Assembly (NCBI GenBank): GCA_017657125.1
Contig: JAGFNX010000301.1
Coordinates: 1 to 64,000, forward strand
DNA from: Scopulariopsis brevicaulis
Lineage: Eukaryota; Ascomycota; Sordariomycetes; Microascales; Microascaceae
Direction of reading: 5' to 3'
Length of the DNA: 64,000 bases
A program made the position numbers and the translations under genes. The notes beneath the pieces are model-generated. The model saw only the letters and a program-made list of their open reading frames with translations, was not told the DNA's origin and made no database searches. Shown here piece after piece: positions 32,851-43,447 of this stretch. How positions within the stretch are numbered: the first letter of the stretch is position 1; the number at the start of each line of letters is the position of its first letter.

Positions 32851-34505
32851 TTAGTAAATGTTGTCATGATCATGCTCATGCGAGCAAGGCCTCGCAGCCT
32901 GAACCTGCGAAATCGCCGACTCCCAGCTCAAAAGCTGCGCCTCGGACCTCTTCGCCGGCGTCGTCGACGAGTTCCGCGCGGGCACGCCCTCCAGCGAGAG
33001 CGCGAACTCGGCGGCGGCGCGGCCGGCCGCCTTGGTGTTGACGGTGATGGCGTCCCAGTCAATATTGTCAATGTCGTCGCACTCGAGGTGGTAGCAGGGG
33101 TCCTCGGGGGCGCCGGCGCCGGTGAAGAGGCCGGAGGAGGGGATGCCGAGGTCGAGGAAGCCGACGTAGTCGGAGGAGGAGCCGAAAGCACTGGTAGCAA
33201 AGTTAGCGGGGGCCTGTGAGTGGACACGAGGAACGAGGAAGCATACCCGTATTCGGCGGGCTTGCCGGCCGCCTCGAGGCTGTCAAAGAGCTTCTTGGAG
33301 CCAATTTCCTCGCCCCGGTAGACGGTGAAAGACGGGTTAGGCGAGCCTATCATGTCATAGTTGAAGTAGTACCGGATCTTGTCGGCCTCCTCGGCCGAGA
33401 GCTGGCTGGTGTGGTAGAGCGACCCGACCAAGCCGACCTCCTCGGCGCCCCACCACCCGAACCGCACCTTGTTCTGGATGTCCTCGTGCTTGATGAGACT
33501 CTCCAAGATAACGAGGAGGGCGGCGGTCCCGCTCCCGTCGTCATTCACCCCCGGACCTGCCTGCACACTATCCAGATGGGCTCCCAAAAAGACGACGTTG
33601 TCGGGGTCTCCCGCCTTGGTCTCGGCGATGACGTTCCAGGTCTCACGCTCCTCGAAGATGGAGTCGACGAGCAGCGTCACAGTTACCTCGTCGCCATCCG
33701 TGAGGCTTTTCTTCCACTCGGTGCCGACCTCGAGAGGGATCACGGCAGTGGGGACGACATCGAACCGGTTCTCCGCACCCAAAGTGGCGCTACCGTATTG
33801 GGTTCCGGGATCTTCGTTGTACAGGATGGTGGCGAGGGCGCCGTGGGATCGAGCGAGCTTCAACTTGTCGGAGAGTGCACAGCCCCCGCGCTTGACGAGC
33901 GCAATCTTGTCCGTCGCATCGATGCCCTCCCAGGCCTCCTCTGTGCACGCGGAGCCTATATTTCAGATGCGTGTTAGTAAAACCGTGTGTTCAAGGCCGC
34001 TCGTCTATCTGTGGCTCAAGGCTTCAAAACGCACCAATGTCATCGTCGATGGGGGTGTCAATCAGCGGCGCCGTGATACCCTCTTCCGGGGTGGCGGGGT
34101 TGTAGATCAATGTTATGGCATGGGCTTCCTCGCCGTCGGGCCCCGTGACCGAAATTTTCCTTGTCTGCTCAAAGGTATGGTTGAAGGGCTGGATGAACGT
34201 GTCGACTGCATCGGAGAAGCCCTCTAGCCGCTCGACGACAAAGTCTAGGGAAGCCTTGAAGCCCGGCAAGCCGAACGCGCGATTGCCGCCATTGTCCTTG
34301 CCGATCCTGTTGAGAGTCTCTAGGATATTTTCCAGCCTGATGCCTGTTAGATACTGTGGAGGTCAACAAACCATAGTGGGGAAGTGAGGACAACCTACTC
34401 CTCAGTTTTGATGCTGGCCTCGACTTGATCGGGTATAGAGCACTTCTTGCTGGCGAGACCTCCTAGGGCGAAGAGGGTCCCAGCGAGGGAGACGGAGAGC
34501 TTCAT
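32851..34505 (-). CDS. Secreted M28-family aminopeptidase with PA insert (Lap2-like)
   Basis: Four exons on the minus strand (34505-34399, 34336-34035, 33955-33247, 33190-32851) encode about 485 residues. Residues 1-18 are a signal peptide. A PA-type insert lies at about 125-230 (IALVKRGGCALSDK). The M28 zinc site is complete: H263 in HLDS, bridging D275 in GVNDDGSG, catalytic E308 and ligand E309 in GAEE, D337 in NYDMIGS, and H407 in CYH. The family removes N-terminal amino acids from peptides outside the cell, so a nutritional role in protein digestion is likely. The C-terminus ends in a short His/Asp tail (HEHDHD). The first intron's acceptor has close alternatives, so residues around 36-37 are less certain. 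The exact substrate preference (leucine) is inferred from family resemblance. Confidence 0.88.
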
Positions 34506-37125
34506 CTTGGAGTGCAAGCTGGAGCGAGGAGATTTGAAGAAAACCGAAGGATCGAAGCTGGCACCAGGAGAGAGCTGCCCGTTGAGGATATGAAAGAACC
34601 GGCACTACTGATATATTTATATGCGGCTGATGATCTGTTGGAACCCTTGCCTCACCCTTGGCGGCGCGGCGGGCGAGTCATGGATGATGGCATTGCTGGT
34701 GAACCTGCCGCTCAGGGCCCTCGAAAACGGTATAAGTCGCCGTGCTCTCGTAGCACGCACATCCGGCGGTGTACTGGGCTCACTTCATTACCACCTGCCG
34801 AAAGGTGTGAGGATGCAGGGTCCGCTCTTTCCCGCCAACACCGTGCTCTAATAATGGCGACATTGCTACGGGAAACTGCACAGCTTCCGTCTTGATCCCG
34901 CGTTGGTTTGCGGCCAGGATCAATCGGGAAGGTGAATCGGGGCAGGAGGACCTTTTTTCGTGCTCCCCAGATCCGGCCGGGAGAAGCGGCCGAGTGACCA
35001 ACCCATTAGGGCAGGTCCAATCGGAGGGCGTCTTGAGTGCCGATCTGGGCACCGGAAGTGAGTGGTAGCTGCAAGGTCCCTCCCCGGGTCACACCAACGT
35101 GATATCCGTGGGAGGTGGGTTGGCATGGCATTGATGCGGGGTCCGTGAGGGATGCGACATCGTGGAGTTCGCTGTGCAAACTGCAGCTTTAAATGGATCT
35201 CCCATGCATATTGATGGGGAATACTAGCACCGCCCTTTACGTACATAAGTCAAGAGCAGGCCCCGCTTGTTTGATGAATCCTGCTATCTGACTTCGCCGT
35301 GGTTCGCAACTTCCCCATGGAATCGAAGATCCTAGGTGGGGCCTTCGCCGGTGGGAAGGTGCGAGTGACATGTGGGTAATGTGGGATGGAAATAAGGGTC
35401 AAGACATGATAGGCCCGCTGCAGTTTGACAAGCGAACCGCCGCTATTGCCTCATCTCCTTGGCAGAAGTTGCGATGCGACCACCTGCCCGAGTTGTAAGG
35501 AAGGCCGGATTCAAAAGTGCGTTGCAGCTTCCTGGGCTTGGTCTGCATGGAAAGTAACAGTGTTAAGTTGGCGACATTCCGAGCGCACGGTAGAGATGAG
35601 GGCCTCCATGGCATGCGCCAACCTAACGCCGTCAGCTCCAAGACGAGGCCCGAGGTCCTCTCACATCGGTGCCATCTCACCCATCCAGTGTATCACGATA
35701 ACTGGGGCCGCAGAAGCGGCCGGTAACTGTGCAGGAGGACTCGACAAGAAGTTGACGCTGCCGAAAGGGATCACCACGCTGCGCACTTACACGGCATACC
35801 CGCGCGCTCCGTAGAGGCTGACAGGCTGTCAAAATGCTGAGCTCACCATCTCGCGTTCGACTCGAGATGCTGTGCCGAGTGCGGGTGAGCGAAAATACGT
35901 GGTGCCATGCCGCTATGACGAATCCTTGGGGATATATAACTTTAGCTGACATAGGAGGCACCAAAAGTCGGAGCCAACCCCAACGCTAGCGGATGGCTAC
36001 CCAGGATTACAACGCGGCGCCCAGCATTCCGACGGTCCTTTGACGCTTCCTGCCTTGAGAGCTCCAGCATTGTTATTGTTATGAAGCGCAAGAAGCGAGG
36101 ACGGATATGTGGCTTCCGGCTCGGAACAAGGCCACCCAGTTGCGGAACCAGCCGGAGATAACGTAGCCCTCAACTGGCGTCAGGCACGGACGGATAGAAC
36201 TGACCTGGAGGAACTGCAAGGCATGAGAGATCCCATGCATTTCAAGCCCCGAACCCCACCAGAAGAACGCCGAGATCTTGCTAATGCTGCAAGTCATACA
36301 AGTCATACATGCGGGCTGACGCACAGCGGGCGGCGTTTGACATGCGAATCCTTGTTTCCACGATCTGGGCATCCTCGTTGCCGTGCGACGACGTTTGGCC
36401 ATGGTGGGAACCTCGACGGAAGGAGCGTTGGACGCAACCTCCAACTTGATAATACGAGACGGCAGGCCACGGATGTGTTTACGAACTTCCCTGCTCGGCG
36501 GGTAATGGGATGCATGCAGCCGATCGACGCGAGTGATTGGAGCTCGATTGCAGCTGAAATCTGCAGCGGGGTAGTTTCTTCGAAACAGTGGGGTCCGAGT
36601 GCACGCGAGATCGGGCTGGTTGCCCCGGAGACGCGAAGCCACGATGGACCAACCGGGCTAAGCGTCAACAAGGGCCAAACAAATGCGCCAATGATTCTTC
36701 CTGCGTCATGGTAAAACAGGACGCTCGCCCACAAAGGTATCCGCGATACCATCACAACTTTTGCGCATTATTTTTTTCCTGTCGAGTTCTCCAGGGGAAG
36801 GAAGGGCCACTCGTTTCCTCTCCGCTTCTTGGACTCGTCGCACCTTTTCGGAGTCGCGCGCCTCGTGCAATGCATTCATACCTCCACACGGACTGCGCTT
36901 TTGTGTCGAGGTCCACCGTGCACCAGTGTCTTGGGTAAATCCCCCGACATCGCGCCCAGCAGAAGCGAACGAATTCGCGCGACTGCCAAAGTCGACCGCA
37001 ACAGGCAGTTCCCTATCTGAGGCCCCAACTTTTATTCTTCCTTTGGCCGCCTTAACCGCATTCGTGCGCTTATCCTCGACTCGCCTGGACCCTTTTTCTG
37101 TCCGCTTGGTCTGAAACCTTCCACC
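34506..37125. other. Long intergenic region between the aminopeptidase and ASE1
   Basis: About 2.6 kb. It should contain the aminopeptidase promoter at its left end (a TATATTTATA-like run lies near 34,611) and the ASE1 promoter at its right end. A 201-codon frame at 36109-36714 starts at GTG and has no motif. I see no supported gene. Confidence 0.45.
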
Positions 37126-39516
37126 ATGGAATCGTCCAAGATGGACACTAGTTACCTGTCCCAGCAGGTGAACAGCATCATCAACCAGCTCCACGGTCTG
37201 TTCGACGAAATAGGAGTCTCCGACAATGATCGCGAGAACCGAGAGTCCGAGGTAAGTCCAGCAGTCCCACGGGACAACGCGCGCGTCTCGCAAGACCCGA
37301 ACGTCCTGCTAACCCAGCGCGATCCAGCTCTTCGCAGCTCTTTCGGACACTCTCAACAACCAGCTTCGACGAGTCGCGGCGGAGAAGAAGGACATGGTCG
37401 ACGAGGCGCAGACTATCGTGACCACTATCCGCCAGATGGAGGAGTCACTAGACGATGCGAAACCGCGGCGAGACTACCACGATGAGCATGACGACTTGCA
37501 GATCACATTCCCTCTGAACGAGTGCATACACGTACTCAAGGAGAAGCACCTTCGCATCAGCAAGCTCCACCGGGAGCGCTTCGAGCAAGTTGAGAGTAGG
37601 TTGCGACCCACGACCCGGTTCCCCACGCCACCGAAGGCTAACACAATGCAGAGCTCGTACTCGCCCTCGAGTCGTACTCGTCGCACCTCGAACCCTCCTT
37701 CGTCAAGATCGCGCTCCCGCCGACCGGACCCGACCAGTCGATACCCCCCAACTTCGACATCTCGCCGTCGTACGTCGACAGGCTCGACAGCGAATTCACC
37801 CGAGTCTACGAAGAGTACACGCGCCGCAAGTCAACCGTCAAGACCCTCTCGGAGCACATCATCCAGCTCTGGGCGGAGCTCGGCACGCCACAAGCCCAGA
37901 CGGACGGCGCCATCGTCAAGTACTACCGCGACGCACCCGAGCAGCTCGGCCTGCACGAGGAGGACATCTCGCGGCTCCGTGCCAAAAAGGACAAGCTCGC
38001 GGACGAGAAGAAGAACCGCGAGAGGCGCCTGAAGGATCTCCGGGCCTCGGTCGAGGCGCTCTGGGAGAAGCTCGGGGTCGAGGAGGGCGAGCAGAAGGCG
38101 TTCATGAATGCGAACCGCGGGTGCGGTATTCGGCAGATCAACGAGTTCCAGGACGAGCTTACGCGGTTGAATGAGCTGAAGCATGAGAATCTGCATGTGT
38201 TTGTCGAAGACGCGCGGTACAGGATCCAGGAGCTGTGGGATTCGCTATACTTCTCTGAGGATGAGATGCTCGAGTTCACGCCTGCCTTCTCGGACGTGTA
38301 CAGTGATGCGCTCCTCGAGGCGCACGAGCGCGAACTCGCAAGGCTCGAGGCTCTCCGGGAACAACGCGCACCCATCCTCGATCTTGTAGACCGGCACAGG
38401 AGTCTCGTCACCGAGCAGAAAGACCTTCAGGTGTCGGCCAAGGACGCCTCACGGCTGATGGGCCGCGGCCAGAAGGGTGAGAAGCGCGACCCAGGCAAAC
38501 TCCTCCGCGAGGAAAAGATGCGCAAGCGGATCGCGCGGGAGCTACCCAAGGTGTCCGCGGACCTGCACAAGGCCCTCGACGAGTGGGAGGACGAGTACGG
38601 GCGCCCGTTCCTCGTCCACGGCGAGCGCTACCTCGAGACGCTGGAGGAAGAGAGCAAGCCCGCGCCCAGCGCTAGGTCGCGCACCCCCGCCAACCCGCCG
38701 CCGTCCGCCACAAGGGGCCAGCGGAGCATGGGTCCGAGCCGCGCCAATAGTACCGGGCGGTCGGCGGCGCCTTCGCGCTCCATGACCAAGACGCCTACCG
38801 GCGCCCCGCCGAAGCGCGCGCAGACCGTTACGCTGACGAACACCAAGGCGAGCCCGTCGCGGATCCCGGCGCGCGTCCCGCTGGGGAACCTGCAGCAAGG
38901 GACCAGCTCGCCTGATCGCCGGCCGGAGTCGCGCGCGGGGCATGGGAGCTTGCGGGGGGCGCCGATCCTGAGGGCGCCGCCGCCGAAGATGCGGGAGCTG
39001 GCGCCTGCGGCGGAGTTTGATGCGTCCATGAACCCCTATGCCGCTAGCGCGCGCCTCGGCTCGATTGTGAGGAGTGTGGAGCCGGAGGATCCGTACGACG
39101 ACAGGGCGGGGGACCGCTTCGCGCAGTCGCAGTCGCAGTCGCAGTCGCAGTACTCGCGTCACGAAAGGCAAGGCTCCATCAAGCACCTCAACTCAACGTC
39201 CTACCCCCCTGCGCCGCCTCCGCCGGCCGCAAGGCAGGTCTCGGGCTCGTCGCACAGCTCGACGCTCGTGTCTGGGTCTGAGAACTGGGAGACGTACGAT
39301 GATTACAGCGAGCCGGAGGTTGACGTCTCGGACTCGTACTATGCCAAGGTGAGGGCGGCGAGGATCAAGAGGGTGGAGCCTGATAACGGGCATGCGCTGT
39401 ATGAGAGCTACTCGAAGAGGCCGAGGGGGTTGCCGCCGGCGCAGCCTGGGGTTGTGGAGCATGAAGGGAGGATCATTAGTGGGAGCGAGTGGACAGATGA
39501 GGACGGGTACTACTGA
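37126..39516 (+). CDS. ASE1: Anaphase spindle elongation protein ASE1 (MAP65/PRC1 family)
   Basis: Three exons (37126-37251, 37328-37595, 37652-39516) encode about 752 residues. The N-terminus has a short dimerisation region followed by long helices (NSIINQLHGLFDEIGVSD; PLNECIHVLKEKHLRI; LSEHIIQLWAELGTP). The conserved spectrin-like microtubule-binding module is seen around residues 270-480, with RIQELWDSLYFSEDE, F.P.FSDVYSD, LLEAHE.EL and KLLREEKMRKRIARELPK. The tail beyond about 520 is Ser/Pro/Arg-rich with S-R-x-P-type sites. ASE1 crosslinks antiparallel microtubules in the spindle midzone and is normally controlled by CDK phosphorylation in such tails. A Ser-Gln microsatellite lies at about 39121-39150. 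Confidence 0.94.
39121..39150 (+). repeat. CAGTCG microsatellite in the ASE1 tail
   Basis: A hexanucleotide run of about four to five units encodes alternating Gln-Ser. It lies in the disordered C-terminal tail and could vary in length without breaking the frame. Confidence 0.7.
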
Positions 39517-40702
39517 GTTGCGTCCGTCTGGGTGCTCGCGCTGCTTCCTGACGCGGGGGTTTGGGGATCTGGCGTTACGGCGCCTCGAGAGTTGGGAGCT
39601 ACGGCCGTGTCATGTCGAGATGCCCAGCCCACGAACGACATGACGACGCGACTGCGAGCGTATACCCCCCGGCGATTCTCCGTCTCCGGTCGGCCCTTCT
39701 TCGATTCTTGTTCTGTATTATTTCTCCCGGCTCAGCTTTGTGTTTCTTTGGGTCTGCGGGGCTTGATGTTCCGTGGAAGGAAAGTCAGAGGCGGGAGGTT
39801 CCTTCTGGAAGGAACTGTGAAACCCACGTTGTCTTGACGAGGGCTGGAGGTCGCCTCTCTGAAACATGGGTGACGACAAGGAGATTCTCAATTGGGCGGG
39901 AGATGGGCGGTGTTTACTTGGTGTGGCGTGTACAGGAAGGGAATGGGAAATAGGCAAGGGAAATGGAAAGCGAAAGGTAAGGGATGGCCGGAGGACGCTT
40001 TGTTTTTGTTTCCGCGTCCAAAGGGTGTTTCTTGAGGATTTGTGGGCGTTTTCGGCATCTGGGTTCCCGAGGTTTCAAGTCCTTGTAGTGACGAATAATT
40101 CCAGTATCTCATGTTCATGTTAAAACCCCCGATACCTCGTAAAGAAGAAAGATTTTCCATAATGTCGTGAGGTTGAAGTTATGAGGCAGTGTTCGTCGAC
40201 AAATCCCGCTCGTCGAACTTGTTGACAGCATTGACGTTGTGGAGCGCGCCCGGTGCAAGTTTCTGCCTGCTAGCGCAGGGGCCGATCGGCCCGCAGCGCT
40301 ATCCGCGCCCTGTACGCCAGAGCAACGTCCGCGCGCAGTGCGCGCCACGCTGTGGACCAGAACCGGGCCTGGCTAATTAACGACGTCGACGCGCCAGGGG
40401 GGCGTTTCAACCTCCCCGAGTTCCGGTAGGATAGATCTCATCCAACGCACGTCTTCGCTTCTCTTATTCAGGACTTATTGATGATTACGGGACATTCTAT
40501 GAGCTGGGCATCGTGAGTGGCTGGTTCCCGGGATCTTTTTGGTCGCGCTGGGTACCTCGTATCCACGCAGGCTGCGGATGGCGCCGCATCCTCGCACCCT
40601 TGCTTCATCTCAACCTTCCATCGCCGCGTCGCCGAAACCTTCACCTCCATCTTCTCTCGCACCCTGCCCTGGCCTAGTGTACCCTTGTGCGCGCCACCCC
40701 GA
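39517..40702. other. Intergenic region upstream of the IRS4-like gene
   Basis: About 1.2 kb. The frame of the downstream gene continues open upstream to about 40517 but has no ATG there, so that part is taken as leader. No separate gene was recognised. Confidence 0.45.
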
Positions 40703-42685
40703 ATGGGAGTACAAACCGCCACAATGCCCCCGACACCAAGCCCCGCCCTCCAAGGCGCCCTCTTCGCCTTCCAGGGGGCCCACTCCCACCCACCCCGGCG
40801 CGACCGCCTCACGCCCGGGTCCTCGGGAGCCTCGAGCGGGGCACCCAGTCGGGGCCCGAGCCCGAGGCCTGCGCCTCATGGGACGCGGAGGCGTGAGGTC
40901 TCGCCTTCGAGGTCCGTTGCTTCCGGGGGGGAAGCGGAGGGGAGGAGGGGAGGGAGGGTGAGTCCTAAGAGGACGGCTGACTCTTTTATTGCGGCGAATA
41001 TGGCGGCGGGGAGGGGAAGGGGGAGGGGGCCGGGGAGCCCGGAGAGTCCGGTTCAGGCGGGACGGGTAGGAGGGAGAGGGAGTGCGGAGGGGTCGGAGGG
41101 GTCGGAGGAGGGTTTCCGGGGGACTACGAAGTTGATTTCGATGTTTGAGGGGGCGGGGGCCGGGGACGGAGGTGGGCCGGGGGGGGTGAGGAGGGCGCAG
41201 ACGTCTGTGGGAAGGAGAGAGGGATCTGAGGGGGACCCGGTCAAGGTTGACGTCCCGAGGATATCTACGACGAGGGAAAAGACGCCTGCGGGTAGACGGC
41301 GAGCGCAATCCCATGTGGAACCGGTCAAGGTTGATGTCCCGGGGGTACCTACGAGGTCGAAGACGCCTATGGGTAGGCCGCGAGAGGGGTCTGATGGGGA
41401 TCAGGCTACGCTTGACGTCCCGAGGATATCTACGAGATCAAAGACGCCCGCGGGCAGCCGGGAAGAGGAATCCAATGCGGACTCGCCCAGGGCAGATGTC
41501 CCGAGGGTATCTACGAGGTCGAAGACGCCTATGGGTATGCGACGAGCGGAATCCAATCCGGACCCGGTCACGCTTGACGTCCCGAGGATTCACACGACGA
41601 GAGCGAAGACCCCCGCGGGAGCGAGACGCGACAAGCCAGCGGCGACCCCCCGAGCGCCAGGGTCTGTGACCGGCGACCCCCAGCCCAGCAAGCCCCCGCT
41701 AAAACCAAAACCAAACGTCGACGCCGCGCTCCTAGCAGCCCGACAAGTTGGGCGAACACTACCAACCGAAAGCCCCGAGCCCCACCCCCCGCGAGCCCGG
41801 AGCGCTCGCCCGCCTACGCCACCGAAGCCCAGGGGAAGCAACAAGCCGGCCACGCGCGCACGCTCTGCTTCCGCTTTCGCCGCGAGGGAGCGGACTCCGG
41901 AGGCGCCGCGGCTCAGCAGGGAAGACTCGGGGTCGTCGGAGGATACGTTTGTCTCGGCGTCGTCGGTGCAGTCGCCTCCGCCGTCGCCGCCGCGGACGCC
42001 CTCCCGACCGGTTCTGGACCGGTCGAAGTCGTCCAAGTCGTCGTCGAGTTCTCCTAGCCGGCACCTCGCGCTGCCGCGGCGTGCTCCGGGGGGTATGAAC
42101 CGCTCGGCGCTGTCCAGCGCCATTGTCGCTGGGTCCCTCGCGTCGTCGCGGTTGACGCCGAGTAACACCGGCGACGCGCCGGCCCTGCGACAGCACTCGC
42201 CTCGTCTCCTACCCACGCTGCGGACGGGTGAGGGCGCGGAGAAGAAGGAGGAGGAGAGGCGGAAGCACAGGCACCTGCGCGTCAAGCGCCACCGGCACAA
42301 GAAGGGTGCGAAGAAGAAGTGGGCGGGGCGCATCTCGGAGAGGCAGCGGAGGAGGTACGAGGCGCTGTGGGCTAGCAACAAGGGGGTCCTCGTCGAGGAA
42401 CACCTCGCGTCGCTGGGGCCGGACGTGGATGTGAGCGGAATTGATGGGGCGAACTGTGTTGTTAATGTCGTGGTGAGGGTGCTTTGGAGGAGGAGTCGGT
42501 TGCCGGATGATGAGCTGGAGGAGGTGTGGGGGCTTGTGGATGCCGAGGGGAGGGGAGTGCTGGGGAGGAGGGAGTTTGTGGTTGGGACGTGGCTTGTTGA
42601 TCAGAGGTTGAGGGGGAGGAAGATCCCGGCGAGGGTTGAGGAGGGGGTTTGGGATAGTGCAAGTGGGGTGAAGGTGAGGCATTGA
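40703..42685 (+). CDS. IRS4: IRS4/TAX4-like EH-domain protein
   Basis: Single exon, about 660 residues from the ATG at 40703. A second ATG at 40724 has a better -3 base (A) and may be the true start. Residues 1-530 are Pro/Ser/Arg-rich and disordered, with a five-copy 27-residue repeat at about 183-315. A very basic stretch (HRHLRVKRHRHKKGAKKKW) precedes a C-terminal EH domain at about 540-655, with YEALWASNKG, VVNVVVRVLWRRSRLPDDELEEVW and FVVGTWLVDQRLRG. Yeast Irs4 and Tax4 bind phosphoinositide phosphatase partners such as Inp51 through EH-NPF contacts and affect PI(4,5)P2 levels, autophagy and rDNA silencing. The EH domain is well supported; the exact pathway role is inferred. Confidence 0.85.
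   Translation: MGVQTATMPPTPSPALQGALFAFQGAHSHPPRRDRLTPGSSGASSGAPSRGPSPRPAPHGTRRREVSPSRSVASGGEAEGRRGGRVSPKRTADSFIAANMAAGRGRGRGPGSPESPVQAGRVGGRGSAEGSEGSEEGFRGTTKLISMFEGAGAGDGGGPGGVRRAQTSVGRREGSEGDPVKVDVPRISTTREKTPAGRRRAQSHVEPVKVDVPGVPTRSKTPMGRPREGSDGDQATLDVPRISTRSKTPAGSREEESNADSPRADVPRVSTRSKTPMGMRRAESNPDPVTLDVPRIHTTRAKTPAGARRDKPAATPRAPGSVTGDPQPSKPPLKPKPNVDAALLAARQVGRTLPTESPEPHPPRARSARPPTPPKPRGSNKPATRARSASAFAARERTPEAPRLSREDSGSSEDTFVSASSVQSPPPSPPRTPSRPVLDRSKSSKSSSSSPSRHLALPRRAPGGMNRSALSSAIVAGSLASSRLTPSNTGDAPALRQHSPRLLPTLRTGEGAEKKEEERRKHRHLRVKRHRHKKGAKKKWAGRISERQRRRYEALWASNKGVLVEEHLASLGPDVDVSGIDGANCVVNVVVRVLWRRSRLPDDELEEVWGLVDAEGRGVLGRREFVVGTWLVDQRLRGRKIPARVEEGVWDSASGVKVRH
41249..41650 (+). repeat. 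Five-copy in-frame 81-84-bp minisatellite in the IRS4-like gene
   Basis: Units begin at GACGTCCC-type sites at 41249, 41333, 41414, 41495 and 41576 (spacing 84, 81, 81, 81). Each encodes DVPR(I/V).T(R/T)(S/E/A)KTP(A/M)G followed by a charged linker. The conserved KTP is a possible proline-directed phosphorylation site. The copies are clearly diverged. Confidence 0.85.
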
Positions 42686-43447
42686 GGGAGTTGTTTTAAC
42701 CCCCCCCCCTCCCCCCAACTTGATCTCTATGTATTGGTCTTTTAGAGGCGGTTTTGATCTTGCGTTTATAATAATTTAATACCCCAAATATGTACATAGC
42801 ATATCAACCCTTTTCCTGGGCCAGGACGCGGTGCGGGCGGGCTTACAACTTTATAATTAGGGATAGACCGAACCAAGGGAGACTGTAATCCCGGAGTCCT
42901 GCAAGCACCGAAGCAAGATGGCGGGAAGAGACCCGTCCTACGTGAGCCTTTCCGTGCCACTTCTACTTGGCCAGCGGCTGAGGGGTCCTGATACGTCGCC
43001 CGTCAAGACGGACGGACAGGACTTACAACCCAACGCCACAGCCCACGCCGAAAAGTGAGGGGGTCGTCGACCGCAAACCGCCCCAAAGTTAGCGGAACGC
43101 CCCGTGCTCGTCCGCGCCCAGGACGGAGCGTGCTGAGCCGACTCCGGACCAGTACAGGCAAAACTCCGACGGCGAGTGGGGGAGCGGCAGGGGATCCTGC
43201 CGCAAGGTAGGAGCAATGGTATGTTCGCTGCAGCCGGGGAAGCAGGTAGGCATCCTCGACGTCGTATTATTTGCTGCGGATGGAACCATGTTCGCGGGGG
43301 CCAACAACGGCCGAACCAACAAGTGGGATAATAAAGGCCTAGGGGACGCCCGTTCTATTGCCTGGCTCCCTCCTCACTCCCCTCCTTTCCATTTCGAACC
43401 ATTCGGCATTATACCTTGGGACCGTTGATCTACGAAACAGACTGATA
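42686..43447. other. Intergenic region before the methyltransferase gene
   Basis: About 760 bases with a C run after the IRS4-like stop and A/T-rich 3' sequences. The right part is CT-rich leader. No gene was recognised. Confidence 0.45.

Noticed and set aside
36109..36714. 201-codon frame upstream of ASE1
   Set aside because: Starts at GTG, lacks motifs and has an equally long frame on the opposite strand.
40517..40702. Earlier start for the IRS4-like gene at 40517
   Set aside because: The codon is GTG and the stretch has no conserved character; ATGs at 40703 and 40724 are available.
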